Positions 1 through 11,760 of a stretch of DNA of 64,000 bases are shown here, one piece after another. The stretch spans positions 248,001 through 312,000 of the forward strand of contig VZTJ01004371.1 of NCBI GenBank assembly GCA_013397795.1, given 5' to 3'. A program made the translations under genes and the position numbers. Each line of letters opens with the position of its first letter. Within the stretch, counting starts at the first letter, position 1. Source of the stretch: Orthonyx spaldingii (lineage: Eukaryota; Chordata; Aves; Passeriformes; Orthonychidae). The notes below the pieces were generated by a model, which saw only the letters and a list, made by a program, of their open reading frames with translations, did no database searches and was not told the DNA's origin.

Positions 1-3000
1 TTGCATTTGGCTCCCTTGTTTCAGAAAGAGCATGGACCAAATTCTTTCATGGCATAACTTCAGTCCTAGTGCTCCTATTCTGAGAATCTTGGGCCAAATT
101 CTCACTCCCTGTTTTGTCAATATATGTTCTGATCAACTCTGCTATATCCACTGGAGTCATTTATCATTAGCACAAATCTACCGCTGAGCAGAATGTAGCT
201 CTCTATAAATATCACTTCGGTGAAGAGAAGTAAAGAAAATAATGCCAAATGTGGCCTTAAATATATTACTTACTCTGTTGAAAGATGATTTGCTCTTGGT
301 TTAATTTATTTCAAGCATGACAGTCCAGGAAAAAATGTATATCTGTGAGTAGAATGAGACTCAATAAGAGTCAATAAGGCCTGATGTTCTGTGGTATTAA
401 TAAATGTATATTTGTGCTGAAGCATGCTAAACCTCAAAGGCTGGGTATAAATATCAATGTCTATTGAATTTCAGGAAGAGATGGCTGGCGGTAACCACGC
501 TCAATGTCATTCTGCAATATGCAATCTGTGTTTACACAGCGGCTATTCATAGGCACGTTCCTGCTGGTAGGCAGAGAATTTGCCTCTTTCTAGTCAGTTT
601 ATGAGGACTGAATTTCTTCCCTTACTTCCCTGGCAGGATTGTTAGTTTTCCTTAGAGTAAAGCAGCAGTGATGTGCTATCAAATAAGTAATGTGTGAGCC
701 AAAAGCACTGGAGAAAGAGTGCCAAGCAGTCCACTATTGGATGAGGATAGCACTTGGCTAAAGGCAAAGGGGGTCCTAGTGCCTGAAGCGAGTTTCTGCA
801 GCTGGTGGGCAAAGCATCCTCTGTGCAGACTGGGGATCCTCTGAATATCCACGGTGACTTCTCCCTGCGATAAAACATGACATTCATGCATTTAATCAGA
901 AAGTGTGTCGTAAGCAGTGGGGACAAGTCATACTGCAACACAAGGATGTGGTTTCCAAGCAGTGTCTGTAACATGATTAAGCTCAGAGAGCAGAAGAAAG
1001 TGGTTGGTAACTGTTTGTCAGTGTGGTGAACAACTTGCAACTGTGCCAGGTAATTTTGTCGGTTGTGTTCTGAGCTGCCACGTGCAGCTGTTGTTAGAGC
1101 ATTGCCAATTTGTTTGGCTATGGATGGGAGAGAGGGTCACAAGTGAATAAATCACATCTCTGGGTTTGCATACCTGTAGCTAGCTGTCCCAAAGCAGAGA
1201 AGCTGACATTTATTATGAGAAAGACTGGAAAAAAATATTTATTGTTTGTCAAAAATTAAATCAAGGTATGTCTTGTCTGTAGCATGTTCTCCTTTTCCCC
1301 ACTGGGATGATGGACACGAGAGATTGTACAAAGACAAGAAGGCATGCTGGTCAGCTGCTTTGGAGGCACCTGTCCAGGGTGGGCACTTGGGCAGCATGGC
1401 AGCAGTGAAAATCCTAAGTGCTAAAAAACTGTTATCTTCCCAAGCCACCTGGTACCTGAGCCCAAGTCTCCACTGCCTCTGTGCAGTGAGGCTCACAGTT
1501 AAAACAAGGCATGGGGAGCTGGGACAGCTGACTGCTGCCTTGTGGGAGTGCCACAGACTTCTTGTCTCTTCTTTGGTGTGAGAATTATTTTCTAGAGACA
1601 CAATGTTCACCAGCATACAACTGCGTCATGAACAGCAGACAGGGTTTGCAATTCTGTGAAACTGGATTCTTCTCTCCCACACCTTGAATTGCTTTGCGGG
1701 TCTTTAAGCTTTATGTTTTTATGAAGGGCAGCACAAGATACTGGAGAATCAGACCCCATCTGCCTCCAGATACTCCCTTCCAGGTGTTCCTGAAGTGCAT
1801 GGAGATCCACTCATGTAAGATGCTTCACGAACGATGAAAATAAAAGTCCAGAAAGAGCAGTTATCTGTGGATTTATCAAAGAATAGTGTCTGTACTCAAT
1901 AAGCTGCAGAGAAAGTAAAACAGGAAAATACTCAAACTGAAGACAAAGCTGATGTGGCTGCTGAACTCTTGATAACAGCATGAATGGGAAGAACCCAACA
2001 GATCATGCACAGTGTGTCTGAAGTTATCTGAGCAATAGATGGAAATTTTATTCTTCTCACCAGGAAAGGCAGCGTGGTAGTTTTAATGCGATCTCATTTT
2101 CTTCAGCTATCCAGAGTTTTCTTGCAGTTTATGCTAAAATGACTAGCCAGGTCAAGGTTTCCTAGGAGAGCCACAAGGCATGGTAGGACATTTGCCATCT
2201 AATTAGCTGCCAGTGGTTAGTGCAGGGAAAATCTGAGTGGCAGCTTTTCTCTCCCCCTCAGTACCATAGTTGCATTTATCCCTGAAAGCTGGGGTGCTGT
2301 CAGAAGAGCAGAATACTTCTTGTCTTGAGGAAGGCGAGGCATGGCCGTAGCCTGTGCTGAAGTGTGGTGCCCGGACTGACAAGCTGTTGTTTCCTAGGGC
2401 TTGTACTGACACATAGGACAGTGGTGTGCTGGGGGTGTTTTATGAGCAGAGCCAGTTAGCTTCCCCAGCTCTAGGCTGAATGCCTAACCCTCTTCTAGCC
2501 CTTGAGCAGAGCCAGTGAGCAGTACCACGAGCCTTAATCCCATCACATCCTATTCCTTGAGAGGACAAATACCTATCTGAGATGAGCCTGTAGGAAGGCA
2601 GGCAGGTCCTAGGCCTCTGAGTTTTCCTGCATGCCTTGCCTAATTTCTGCAGATTTCCAGGGGACTTGGAGTTAAGGTGATCTATTTCAATGCCAACCTT
2701 CCCATGAGAACTGCAGTGGCCACCAATTTTTTGGGTGCTTTACTGATCTGCAAAGTTTATATTTGGACTTGAACACACCCGTGGCATGGCAATGGTGTGA
2801 CAGGGTTTCCAGCCCCAACTCCCATGCACTGCAGCTGAAATGTGATAGCTGAAATCAGAAACAGACCTACTCTGTGCAGCAGCATTATGGGCATGTGGTG
2901 GCCTTGCCATTTTCCCACACAATCTGTTGTGTTACCATGCCTTGCTATTCATCTTTTGAGAGGAAGTGCATGCTGTGGACTCCTCAGACCACTGAAGGCA

Positions 3001-3457
3001 TTGGCAAATGTTTGGGGTTTGATGAATTCCTATTAAAACTTCTGGCTGAAGTCAGACGGATGCTCATGGTGTAATGAAAAGCAAAGGTGGAGTACATCCA
3101 GCAGAATATCCTGAGCAATATCAGGAGACTTGCTTAAGTTCTTGCACAAATATGCATTGGTGGAAAGAAATCCTCAAATAGTTGTGTTTAATGCTTCTTT
3201 TACATTTCTGTACATGAAGAACCACAGCAGACTTGCACTCTGAGGTGGCTCAGCAACTTTCCTCTTTGATTAAGAAGCAAAAAAGTAGAAAACAGGAAGA
3301 CCCTCCAGAAGTGAGGACAGATACTCTGCCGTCACAGGCAGTATTCAAATGACACTGTAATCAAAACTGCACTTCACAGCAAGCGAGGTCGTAGCAGTGA
3401 ATTTGAAAGAAACTGCAGGAAGAACTGGACATTTTAAGCAAACTGTACTGTTTCTAG
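1..3457. other. Non-coding unique sequence, no gene recognised
   Basis: AT-rich sequence with short open frames in all six frames, none longer than about 130 codons and none resembling a known protein. No transposon with a recognisable terminus is visible. One 18-bp direct repeat with a single mismatch (GAGCAGAGCCAGTTAGC type) occurs at 2443-2460 and 2503-2520. The block is consistent with intergenic or intronic bird DNA. Confidence 0.7.
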
Positions 3458-3560
3458 GTCTCCTGTGGCTTATCCAAATGGCCCCTGCTCCAAAGGTTCC
3501 CCATGGCCAGAGGCTGCAGCGCTGTGAAGCAAGAGTCCCGCCAGTAATTGCAGAGGTCAG
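3458..3560 (+). other. Candidate exon bounded by consensus splice sites
   Basis: A pyrimidine-leaning stretch ends in TTTCTAG (AG at 3456-3457). 103 bases later comes CAG|GTAAGT (GT at 3561-3562), a near-perfect donor. One of the three frames is open across the whole stretch and begins LLWLIQMAPAPK. I do not recognise the peptide. A 103-bp stretch has a fair chance of being open in one frame, so the evidence is the splice-site pair only. It could be a non-coding RNA exon or chance. Confidence 0.12.
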
Positions 3561-3960
3561 GTAAGTGCAAGGCTTTTGGCTTTTGGCTGGTGAAAATGGG
3601 ACTCTCAAGCCGCAGATGAGAAACAGTGATACTGAAACTTCATCTGAGACAATCGCTACCAGGAAGATGAAACCAGCAGTTAAGGGTGTCGGCATGAAAT
3701 GAAGCAGCCAAAGAGGCGCGTTGGCTTCAGGCACCTATGAACAAAAGGCCATTTCATGAAGAAGACCGATGCCCTGGGAACAGTGCTGGTGGGGGGAGGA
3801 GGGCAGAAATCAAAGAGTGGGCAAAAAATAAGGTGGCTGGATATCAGAGGACAGGGTGACTCCAAAGACTGCCAGTCCTCCCAGCTGAGATGAATGGTTT
3901 CTTTCTATTTACGTAGATCCGTATGCAGAAAAACATTAAAACCATGATCTAAGCAGAGTC

Positions 3961-4165
3961 ACAGACATTTTGGCGCCTGGGCTGGTTTCCCCCTCCCACT
4001 CCAACAAGCAGGGCTTGACGCGAGTGGTGAAACGCATCTCGCAAGCCCTGTGCGTGTCACCCCGCGCCATGCTGAGCCCTGGGAGCAGCATGGGCTGCCC
4101 TTCACCCGCCACTTCACACTCGGCCTCCTCTGGAGGGGCTGCCTACGCTGGGGTGACCACATTGC
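3961..4165. other. Local CpG-richer, GC-rich patch
   Basis: I count about eleven CpG dinucleotides in roughly 200 bases at high GC, in a neighbourhood where CpG is scarce. Both strands carry open frames here (plus 3970-4272, minus 3959-4162), which is expected of GC-rich DNA because stop codons are AT-rich. I see no LTR ends, TATA box or recognisable protein. It may be a small CpG island, a decayed GC-rich insertion or an isochore fluctuation. Confidence 0.35.
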
Positions 4166-4697
4166 TTAGGGGGAGGATGTGTGGGCAACACATCTCCCTG
4201 CCCTACCAGTGCTGCAGACCTCTCCGATATCCCACTCCTTTACAACACATCTCTGCATACATTTCACTTTGAATCCAACAAAGCCAACAGAGCCGCAGTT
4301 GCCATCCCAAGCTGAGCATGTGCTGAAGTGCTCTGGGAACAGCCAGCTGAGTCATAAGCCGATCCAGCAAATCCTATTCAAAGGTTGCTGTCTCTGCCCT
4401 TGTGGAAAATGCATTTATTGTTTTGGTTTTCTGCTTCTTTGTGCTAAAGTTCAAGCAGTGCTTTACTTGTTGTTGCTTGTAATGGTTTGTACGCAGCACA
4501 CCAGCCCAGCGAGGGCTGATGCCAAGTTGCAGCAGTGCTGGGATTGAGTAGGTACCCTTTGTGGAGTGCAGCACAGCTGTGGCTGGCAAGGTGGGGCTGC
4601 ACTGGGCACCCCCTGAGCATCAGACAAAACGGGAAACTCAGGAACTACCAAGCTAGGATGGAACTGAGCACAAAGCTACCAAAGTGAGCAATTTGAC

Positions 4698-4755
4698 TTG
4701 CTTGCCTCAAGACTGAATTTATCAAGTTGCTTACCTCAAGATTAAATTTATCGAA
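4698..4755. repeat. 29-bp tandem duplication (two copies)
   Basis: Two adjacent units of the form TTGCTTGCCTCAAGACTGAA... start at 4698 and 4727. They differ at a few positions (for example G to A in TTGCTTACC). This looks like a local duplication by replication slippage. No function is suggested. Confidence 0.7.
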
Positions 4756-5299
4756 GTATTTGTAAGTTAAAAAGTTTTCCCCTATGCATTCTCAAGGTGT
4801 AATATGCAGGTGGATAAGATCTGAGGAAGGTCTAATCTCCTCACTCCTTCTACAAATATTCCTTCAGCCTGGACTTTGTCACAGGTTCTAGGGGTGATCC
4901 TAAGGCAAGAAATTTCACCTCTCACCTTTGGAGGGGCAATTCAATAAACCTGCTTCTGTATTTTTTTCATATAAATGAACACAATGGAAGTCATCTGGCT
5001 GTGGACTGGAGCCCTGCCCCTGGGCTTCCCACCTCTCCCCAGTGCATTACACCGTGCTCAGCTCTCTGGGGTGGTGATACTCTCCCCAGAACCTCTCCAA
5101 AATGTCTGTGTGTGAGGTGGCTTTTAGGTGCTGTCACCTTGGTGTCGTGGTGTACGTACATCCTCCACAGGCCCCCAGCACTGGCCCCAGCTGCTTAGCA
5201 GTTGCTTCTTGTCACCCACTCTGGGCAATCTGCATCACCTGCTGGCAACTAGGGTTCCAGGAGGAGGAGAATTAAATAAAGATGCACATTGTTATTGGA

Positions 5300-5341
5300 A
5301 GAATAATGACTCATTATCCCCATTTTCGAGGCAGGCTAGCA
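5300..5341 (-). repeat. MIR/CORE-SINE-like relic (short)
   Basis: The stretch 'ctcattatccccatttt' followed by a gag/gca-rich continuation matches, in reverse complement, the well-known MIR tail ('aaaatggggataat'). Only about 40 bases remain, so the call rests on one phrase. It could also be an L2-derived fragment or chance. Confidence 0.35.
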
Positions 5342-6154
5342 GGCCACCACACTCCATAAGAAGCCAGCCAAGGAGTCAACAACAATAGAATGGAAAGTCT
5401 ATGTTTCCTTCTTGCCAGCCCCTTTTCCTGCTCCCTGGAGGGCTGCCCTGAGCAGTGCATAGGGAGCAAGCAGATTTTGGCTCAGCAGTGCTGTTCGGAG
5501 GAGGGGAGGAGTGCTGGGCCGCCAGCATTGTGTGTGACAGAGTGCAGAGAAGCATGGGTCTGGCCTGATAAAAAGGGTAAAAAACCCCCACTGATGACCC
5601 CACAGCTTTGAATGGCAGCATCTTCCTTTGTAAACAGAATATGCAGATATATTATGTAACTCCTGGCAAATTAACTGGTTTTCCATACTGTTAAAACATG
5701 GTAATTAGATATTTGCTTGTCTAGTATCTGTGCAAAAGGAACATTTTGACTCTCTGATGCTTTTACTGTTCTATATCACTTGTGCCCTTTCTGTGTTGCT
5801 GTCATTCTGCTAACACCAAATGTTTAACATAACATCACCTGACCTCTACATATATTCTCAAGTATGAATTTCTAGTGTGCGCCTTTCCAAGCTTGCCTGA
5901 AAATCTACTTTTCTTTTAAATGATAAATTAATTCATTGCAACATGCCAAGAAAGGAGACTTCATGACAACCTCCAAACATGCAGACCTTCAGTAAATCCC
6001 CAAGAACTGGTAACATTGGCAGTGCCAAGAGACACAAATCAGGCTGACACCTCTGGTTAATATGTATTATACAAACACAATGAAACTCATCTGTCCAGCT
6101 CACAAGCTGTAGAGATAAATGCAAAAAGGTTGGAATGGAAAAGGAAGCATGAGA

Positions 6155-6245
6155 AGATGAAGTTACTTGGCACAGGTCGCAGCACAGGTCATGGGCACAA
6201 CTGAGAACTGAACTTTTGAATCTGTGTTTCTAAAGTGGTGCACTC
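6155..6245 (-). repeat. MIR/CORE-SINE-like relic
   Basis: The order of phrases 'gttacttggcacaggtc..cagcacaggtcatgggcacaactgagaactgaac' (6171-6213, with small interruptions) follows the reverse complement of the MIR body, whose sense strand carries the tRNA-like B-box region and 'gtgaccttgggcaag'. It is strongly diverged, as expected for an element that predates birds. Boundaries are approximate. Confidence 0.4.
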
Positions 6246-9200
6246 TAGAAACAATTTGATTTGACTGTACTCTGACTTAGGTTGCACTGTGAGTTCTCTC
6301 CCACCAGCAGAAAAATCAATTGCCAGCAGAGATGCTTTTTAGTTAAGGGTATCACACAGGATATCCCAGTGATACTGCAAAATCATCATCTAAAGGGGTA
6401 GTATCCAACCAGTGAGATGGAGATTTGGAACAACAGTACTTTTACAACAGCCACTGTCATGAGAAGTCCTTCTTGTTCATGCTTCTGCCTAGTTGTTGCA
6501 AGAAAAGCAGGTCCTTGGATATAAACCTTATTTGAGAAATCCACGATGGAATAAGGTGTTCCAGTGGCTGCTTTTATTGAATGTATGCAACAGTAGCACT
6601 TTGCTACCATCTCCTCTGGTTGGTGTCTGGTCACTTCTGCTGTAGCTGCTGAAACGTAGAGAATGGTGAGGGACACAAATGACTCACTAAGTATTTAGAG
6701 GGTGATGCAGTTCCCCTGCTAACTCTCTACATTTGTCCATCACACAAGAATGACATAGGATAAAAGAAAAGATGCTTAGGCAGCTTCAAAACTGAATTTA
6801 TAAATTAAAAATAGCCTCAGGCTGTCTTTCAAACCAAATTGCATCTTCCTTTGTGGTTCATACCCTCCTTTTGCCACCTGTTTCAAAATGCTACTGCATC
6901 AAGAACCTGTTTGGCACACAAAGCTGATCTCCTTTCCTAGTCCATCACTATTCTTGACCCAAATTCCTTGGCCTGTTTTATCATTTATGGTGCGCCAGAT
7001 AAGGGTTCAAGGAATGAACAAACATTTTCCTCTCAGGAGTTCAGCGTGTGTTTGTACAGGTTCTTGGACAACTCTTGGGCATTATTCAGCTCATCTAAGC
7101 TATGGGCAGAGTAGAGGTGTTTAAGTGAGGACCACAGGTATGTGGGACTCACTTTGCAGTGAGCTTGGAAGGATAGTTCTTTCCAAAGGGTAAACCAGCC
7201 CATTTGACATCCAAAGAATCACTGGAAAGTCCTATAATTGTGGGTGAAATAGGATGAGTCTAAGTCTTACAGCATGTCATTATTTCAGGGCTCACTTGTG
7301 TCTGATGCTGGGCTTTGGGTTCCACCGTTTGCTGGGTGAGCATCCCTGTTAATACTGTAGGTCTGTTCCATGCATGTAGGCATGCTCCCCTAGTATTGCA
7401 GTCAGCAGGGTCCAGGGTCACCCCATGGCTCCTGGCTTGTTCCATAGCCATGTCCTGATGCCCAGCTCTGTACAACATGAGAGAAAGGGTTGAGTCTCTC
7501 CATCACTCTGGGCAGATCACTCCCTAAGGCTTTAGCTCAGTAGACACTTGAGGTCACCGTTGGTAGCCATGCTACCAGCCATTCCGGGGCAGGAAGGCAA
7601 CCCAAGTCTTGGTGTTGGTGCGTCTTGTCTTGGCATAGGCAGGAGAAATACAGTGCAGTGCAGACTGTATTGGTTGCCACTTAATGGCCTGAGCCTTGGT
7701 GGCCTTACTTCAGTAGGAGGTCACACAGGCTGGTGAAGGGGAGGTGAGTGGTATGGGTTTTAATAGACATATTATAGCACAGTAGCATGGGATGAATAGC
7801 AGTGAGTCCCAAAAACCACTCTACCCAAAGGCGGCTGAACAGCTGAAATCCTCCATCCATTTAATAAATGGAAGATCTTCAGCCAACCCCCTGCACCTGG
7901 CCTGACTGCCCCAGCCCTGCAGGAGATGATGAGGATTCAGGATGCTGCAAAGGCTTAAGGGGTGCCCCAGACAGTCAACCTGACAACTGCCTCAAGTCTG
8001 TCCTCCCATTTCCAGCTCTGAGTTCTAGTTCCCATCCTATTTGAGATCCAAAAACAGCCCTTTGTCAACTGCAGTAGTTATTTATAAAGACAAATGATAT
8101 TAGGAAAGAGCTTGATATCTTTTAAATTGCATCTGATGAAATCTACCCACAATGGCCATATGGGTCAAAAAGTCCCCTTGGCTCCCTTGAAGCCAGTGCT
8201 GAGCTCATACATCACAGCCACTCCATTAGCCCTAGCTTCACATGGAAAAGTCCCTGCCCTCTCAGTATTCATAAACCCTTTCTCCAGTTTTTCCCATGTT
8301 CACCACAAAGCTGGTGCTTTGGCCACTGCAACAGGCAGTGACTAACTCATGGGCCAAGGCCAAAGCTGGAAGACTCAGAATTCTTTTTATTACATGTAAG
8401 AAGTATCCAGCATTCTTCTGAAGTCAGTAAGAGACTTTCAGGTGACCTTACCTTGCCTTAATTCAGACCTCAGATTTTAAATTAATTTTTTGAGCCAGTG
8501 CCATTAGCATGCAGTGAATGATGTACTCCATACAAGCTGACCATTCTCACCTCCAATACACATACACAGACCTGGGAGGAGAGAGAGGTAGAAAATATAA
8601 TAAAGTGAATATAACGGAAGTAAAATCAATATGAAAAAATAAGGGTTCTATCTTAATTTCAAACATTATTAGAAATGACATAACATGAAGAGGTGAAACT
8701 GTTTCCCTCACAGGCAGCCTACAGACAACTCAAAGATGACCATGCTGTTAAATCTGTTCACATTCTATTAATGCCAAAGAAGCTCAAATGAAAATGGAGC
8801 TCTATTTTCCCATGTGCTTTCCAAACCCAGGGTTTTTCCTGCGCTGTCTCCTTGCACTGTGTTTCCAGGGTGTTGAGCTGTAAAACAAGGTGCCTGTGTT
8901 GCTTGGTGGCTGTTCCTGCCCTCCTTTGGTCCCAGGATGGGCATGTGGCTGCACCCACAATGACCTGAGCCAACAGGAGACTAAGCTCTCTCCTGGACTT
9001 CTTCATTGCTACATCTCAGCTAATTTGAGTGAAATTTACGTGTATTATTGTACTTAATCCCCTAGTTGCTCCAACCTGCAAAAATTCCTGTGAAGCTTGA
9101 GGCATGGCTGAGACCTAGCCTTCCAAAGTGACAGGTACCAGCAAGTTTCATTGCTGCTTGGTGGATTTGGGAATGCAAGATGATTGGGAAATTATGGGTG

Positions 9201-10800
9201 CAGATGCTCTGTACAAGTAGAAGATAGGATTCATGGCATCTAATTTTGGTAACCTGTAAGCCAAGTGATGCATTTTGGTGGGCCATCTCCTCCGGTCACC
9301 TGCAGAAGCAGGAGTCCTCAGCAGATGGTTTATCCCTTCTGTTTAAGATGCTCAGGACCATAAGAGTCACTGTTTCTCTCTGTGGATCTAGAGGGCTCAT
9401 GGCAGCTTACTCTTCCTGCAGCACTGTCACTGTCCCCAGTCACAGAGGGACATTAGGTGACTCAGAACAGCTGCTTAAATTTGGGCCAGACCACACCAGG
9501 GGAGAGAGTAATGAAACAGAGTTGTGCTGGCCAGACCTGGGAAGCTGGGCTAGTTTTCTGCTGATGTGAAAACAGAATCTGCTCTATTGTTCCTATCCAG
9601 GACTGTGAGCAAGGGCACAAGCTGTGCTCTGCTGAGCAGGTTCAAGGTCTCCATTTTCTCCTCACCTTATGGGAGTGCTAAAGATAAACATCTGCACTTT
9701 TCTAGGCTGAGAGTGCTAAAAGTAAATCCCACCCCTGCTCAGCTTTTCAGATGGTTGACAAAGCACTGTAAAGGTCCAAGTTTTATTTGGAAATGAAAAG
9801 ATCTTTGTACCAAACAGAACACAGCTTGTGCGCTGCTGAGACCGATAGTCACTAAAAGCAAGCACATCTGCTGATGCAACCTAATTGCTGTTTTGATTGC
9901 CCAGCCATGACGGGGCATAAAAATATTGTCTGTCTACAAAAAAGAATGAAACCTCACTTGATCGTTTTGTGCCCAAATACCTTGGCACCCAGCCCCGCCG
10001 AGCTAGAGTTGGGCAATCTGAATTCAAAAATTCCGCAGTGGAACCAGCTCCTAACAATACAAAGCTGTGCCTGTCTGACTGGATGGGCTATTTTCATGAC
10101 TGAATAAAAATCATGTCTAGAGCACTGCACGTTTCTGTGGGGGCTGTGCAAGCAGGCGGGCACACTGGCCTGTGCCCGGGAGCTTTCCGAGTTAAGTAAG
10201 CAGAGAACAAGCCACTGTTGATATCCAGTCTCTTGAGGCTCATGGGCTTTCTGCTTGCTCGCGGACAAGGATCCTTACAAAATGCCATTAGGAACGTTTC
10301 TGAAGCAGCATGGCAGGGTTGGAGCTAATCTCCAATTAGGTGAGACCACATCTGCTTACTGAAAGAAGCTCTTGACTCTTCTTGTTAAGCTTCCAGTATT
10401 CTCACTCTGGGAAACGGGAGTGTGGCCTCCTCAAATGTAGGTATAAATCATAAGGATGTCTCTCTTTCACTTGATTTTGATCAAAACCAGTGGTTGTGCC
10501 TAACCCTGTTGTCTAACAGCACAACTTTTTAACAAGTTACACCAGCATGGCTGACACTAACTTTCCTCCTCCCTGCCCCATGTAATGTGAACATTGCACA
10601 GCCCCACGTTCTGTACTAGGGGCTGGGAAGTACCAGCTGGCTAGACTGGGATGGACTGGTGACGCCTGCCACAGTCAGCACAGCAGAATACTGCTCCAGT
10701 GCAAGTTTTCTGGGCCAAATCCAGCCTCCCACAGTCCAGCTCTTCTGGATTTACCTGGTTGTAGGAAGTGAATACAAGGCAGCTGGGGTAGGAGTAAGCC

Positions 10801-11195
10801 ACAGAATCATAGACACATAGGATTGTTTGCACTACCAAGTCCACCACTGCACATGTCCCCAGTGCCACATCTAAACATTTAAATGCCTCCAGGGATAGTG
10901 ACTCCACCACTTCCCTGGGCAGCCTGATTTGGTGCTTGACAACCCTTTCAGTCAAGAAATTCTTCCTAATATCCAAACTAAACCTCCCCTGGTGCATCTT
11001 GAGGCTATTTCCTCTTGTCCTATTGCTTGTTTCTTGAGAAAAGAGACTGACCTCTATCTCACTACAACCTTCTTTCATAGATCAGTAAGGTCTCACCTCG
11101 GCCTTCTTTTCTCCAGGTTAAACAACCCTAGTTCCCTCAGCCACTCCTCATCAGAGTTGTGCTCTATAAACTTCAACAGCTTCATTGCCCTTGCA
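10801..11195 (-). mobile_element. CR1 LINE 3' fragment (CR1-J-like), 5' truncated
   Basis: CR1 is the dominant non-LTR retrotransposon of birds. Its RNA ends in tandem ATTCTATG-like octamers and has no poly(A). Here the plus strand begins 'acagaatcatagacacatag', the reverse complement of that end, followed by the standard inverted 3'-UTR and ORF2-end text. That text includes phrases meaning accaccatg..gtccccagtgccac, 'ctccagggatagtgactccacc', 'tcttcctaatatcc' and 'cctcttgtcctattgcttg'. The element lies on the minus strand and is 5' truncated near 11195, the usual outcome of incomplete reverse transcription. Open frames overlapping it (minus 10641-11078, plus 10929-11255) are by-products. Confidence 0.93.
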
Positions 11196-11540
11196 GAGAA
11201 AAAGATTGATTTCCCCCTCCCATTAAAAGGGCTATTGATTGATCTGTCCATTTAATAGGCTTCACCCGCTAAACCCTAGCTTGCAGCCTGTCTCTGTCCC
11301 TTCAGCCAGCTCATCACACCACTGCTTTTGTGTTTTTCTTCCTCCATGGTGGAGCCTTTCAAGTTTTTCTTTAAAGAGTGAACCAAATGATTTAAATCAG
11401 CTGCCAGCCCAACCCTGTACCAGTGAGGGGCTCCTGGCTACTCCTTGGCTGTGCTTAGCACAGCAGCATATGAAATCCCCGAGATCCACTCCTCCCTCAA
11501 TATAAAAATGTATGACTGGCTTAAGATTTTTTAATGTGGA
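11196..11540. other. Non-coding unique sequence
   Basis: About 350 bases between the CR1 and the T/G tract. Nothing recognised. Confidence 0.6.
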
Positions 11541-11760
11541 GTGTTTTTTGGTTGGTTTGTTTGATTTTTTGGGGTGTTTTTTTCTTGTTGTTGTTGGTTT
11601 GGTTTATTTTGTTTGTTTTGGTTTTTGGTTTGGTTTTTGTTTGTTTGGTTTTTTTTGTTTCTTTGGGTTTGTTTTCTGTTTGCTTGTTTGGGGGTTTTTT
11701 TGGTGTGTGATTGGGTTTTTCTTTTTTTTTTTTTCCTTTTTTTTTCTTTTTTTTCCCCCT
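11541..11760. repeat. T/G-rich low-complexity tract ending in T/C
   Basis: For about 180 bases the plus strand is almost entirely T and G in TTTGG, TTTG and GTTTTT combinations. It then shifts to T/C (runs of T with CC) until 11760. A and C are nearly absent in the first part. The tract creates artificial open frames on both strands, including a K/T/N-rich one on the minus strand, which should be ignored. No unit is perfectly periodic, so it is low-complexity rather than a clean microsatellite. Confidence 0.9.

Larger units (their letters stand above)
4756..10800. other. Non-coding unique sequence with faint old SINE-like relics
   Basis: Six kilobases with no recognisable gene. Two short stretches resembling MIR/CORE-SINE are listed separately. 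The part around 9800-10130 reads like constrained non-coding DNA (see findings). All open frames are short and unrecognised. Confidence 0.6.

Noticed and set aside
10641..11255. Open frames of 145 and 108 codons
   Set aside because: They lie across the CR1 3' region, which is untranslated sequence in the wrong orientation or frame.
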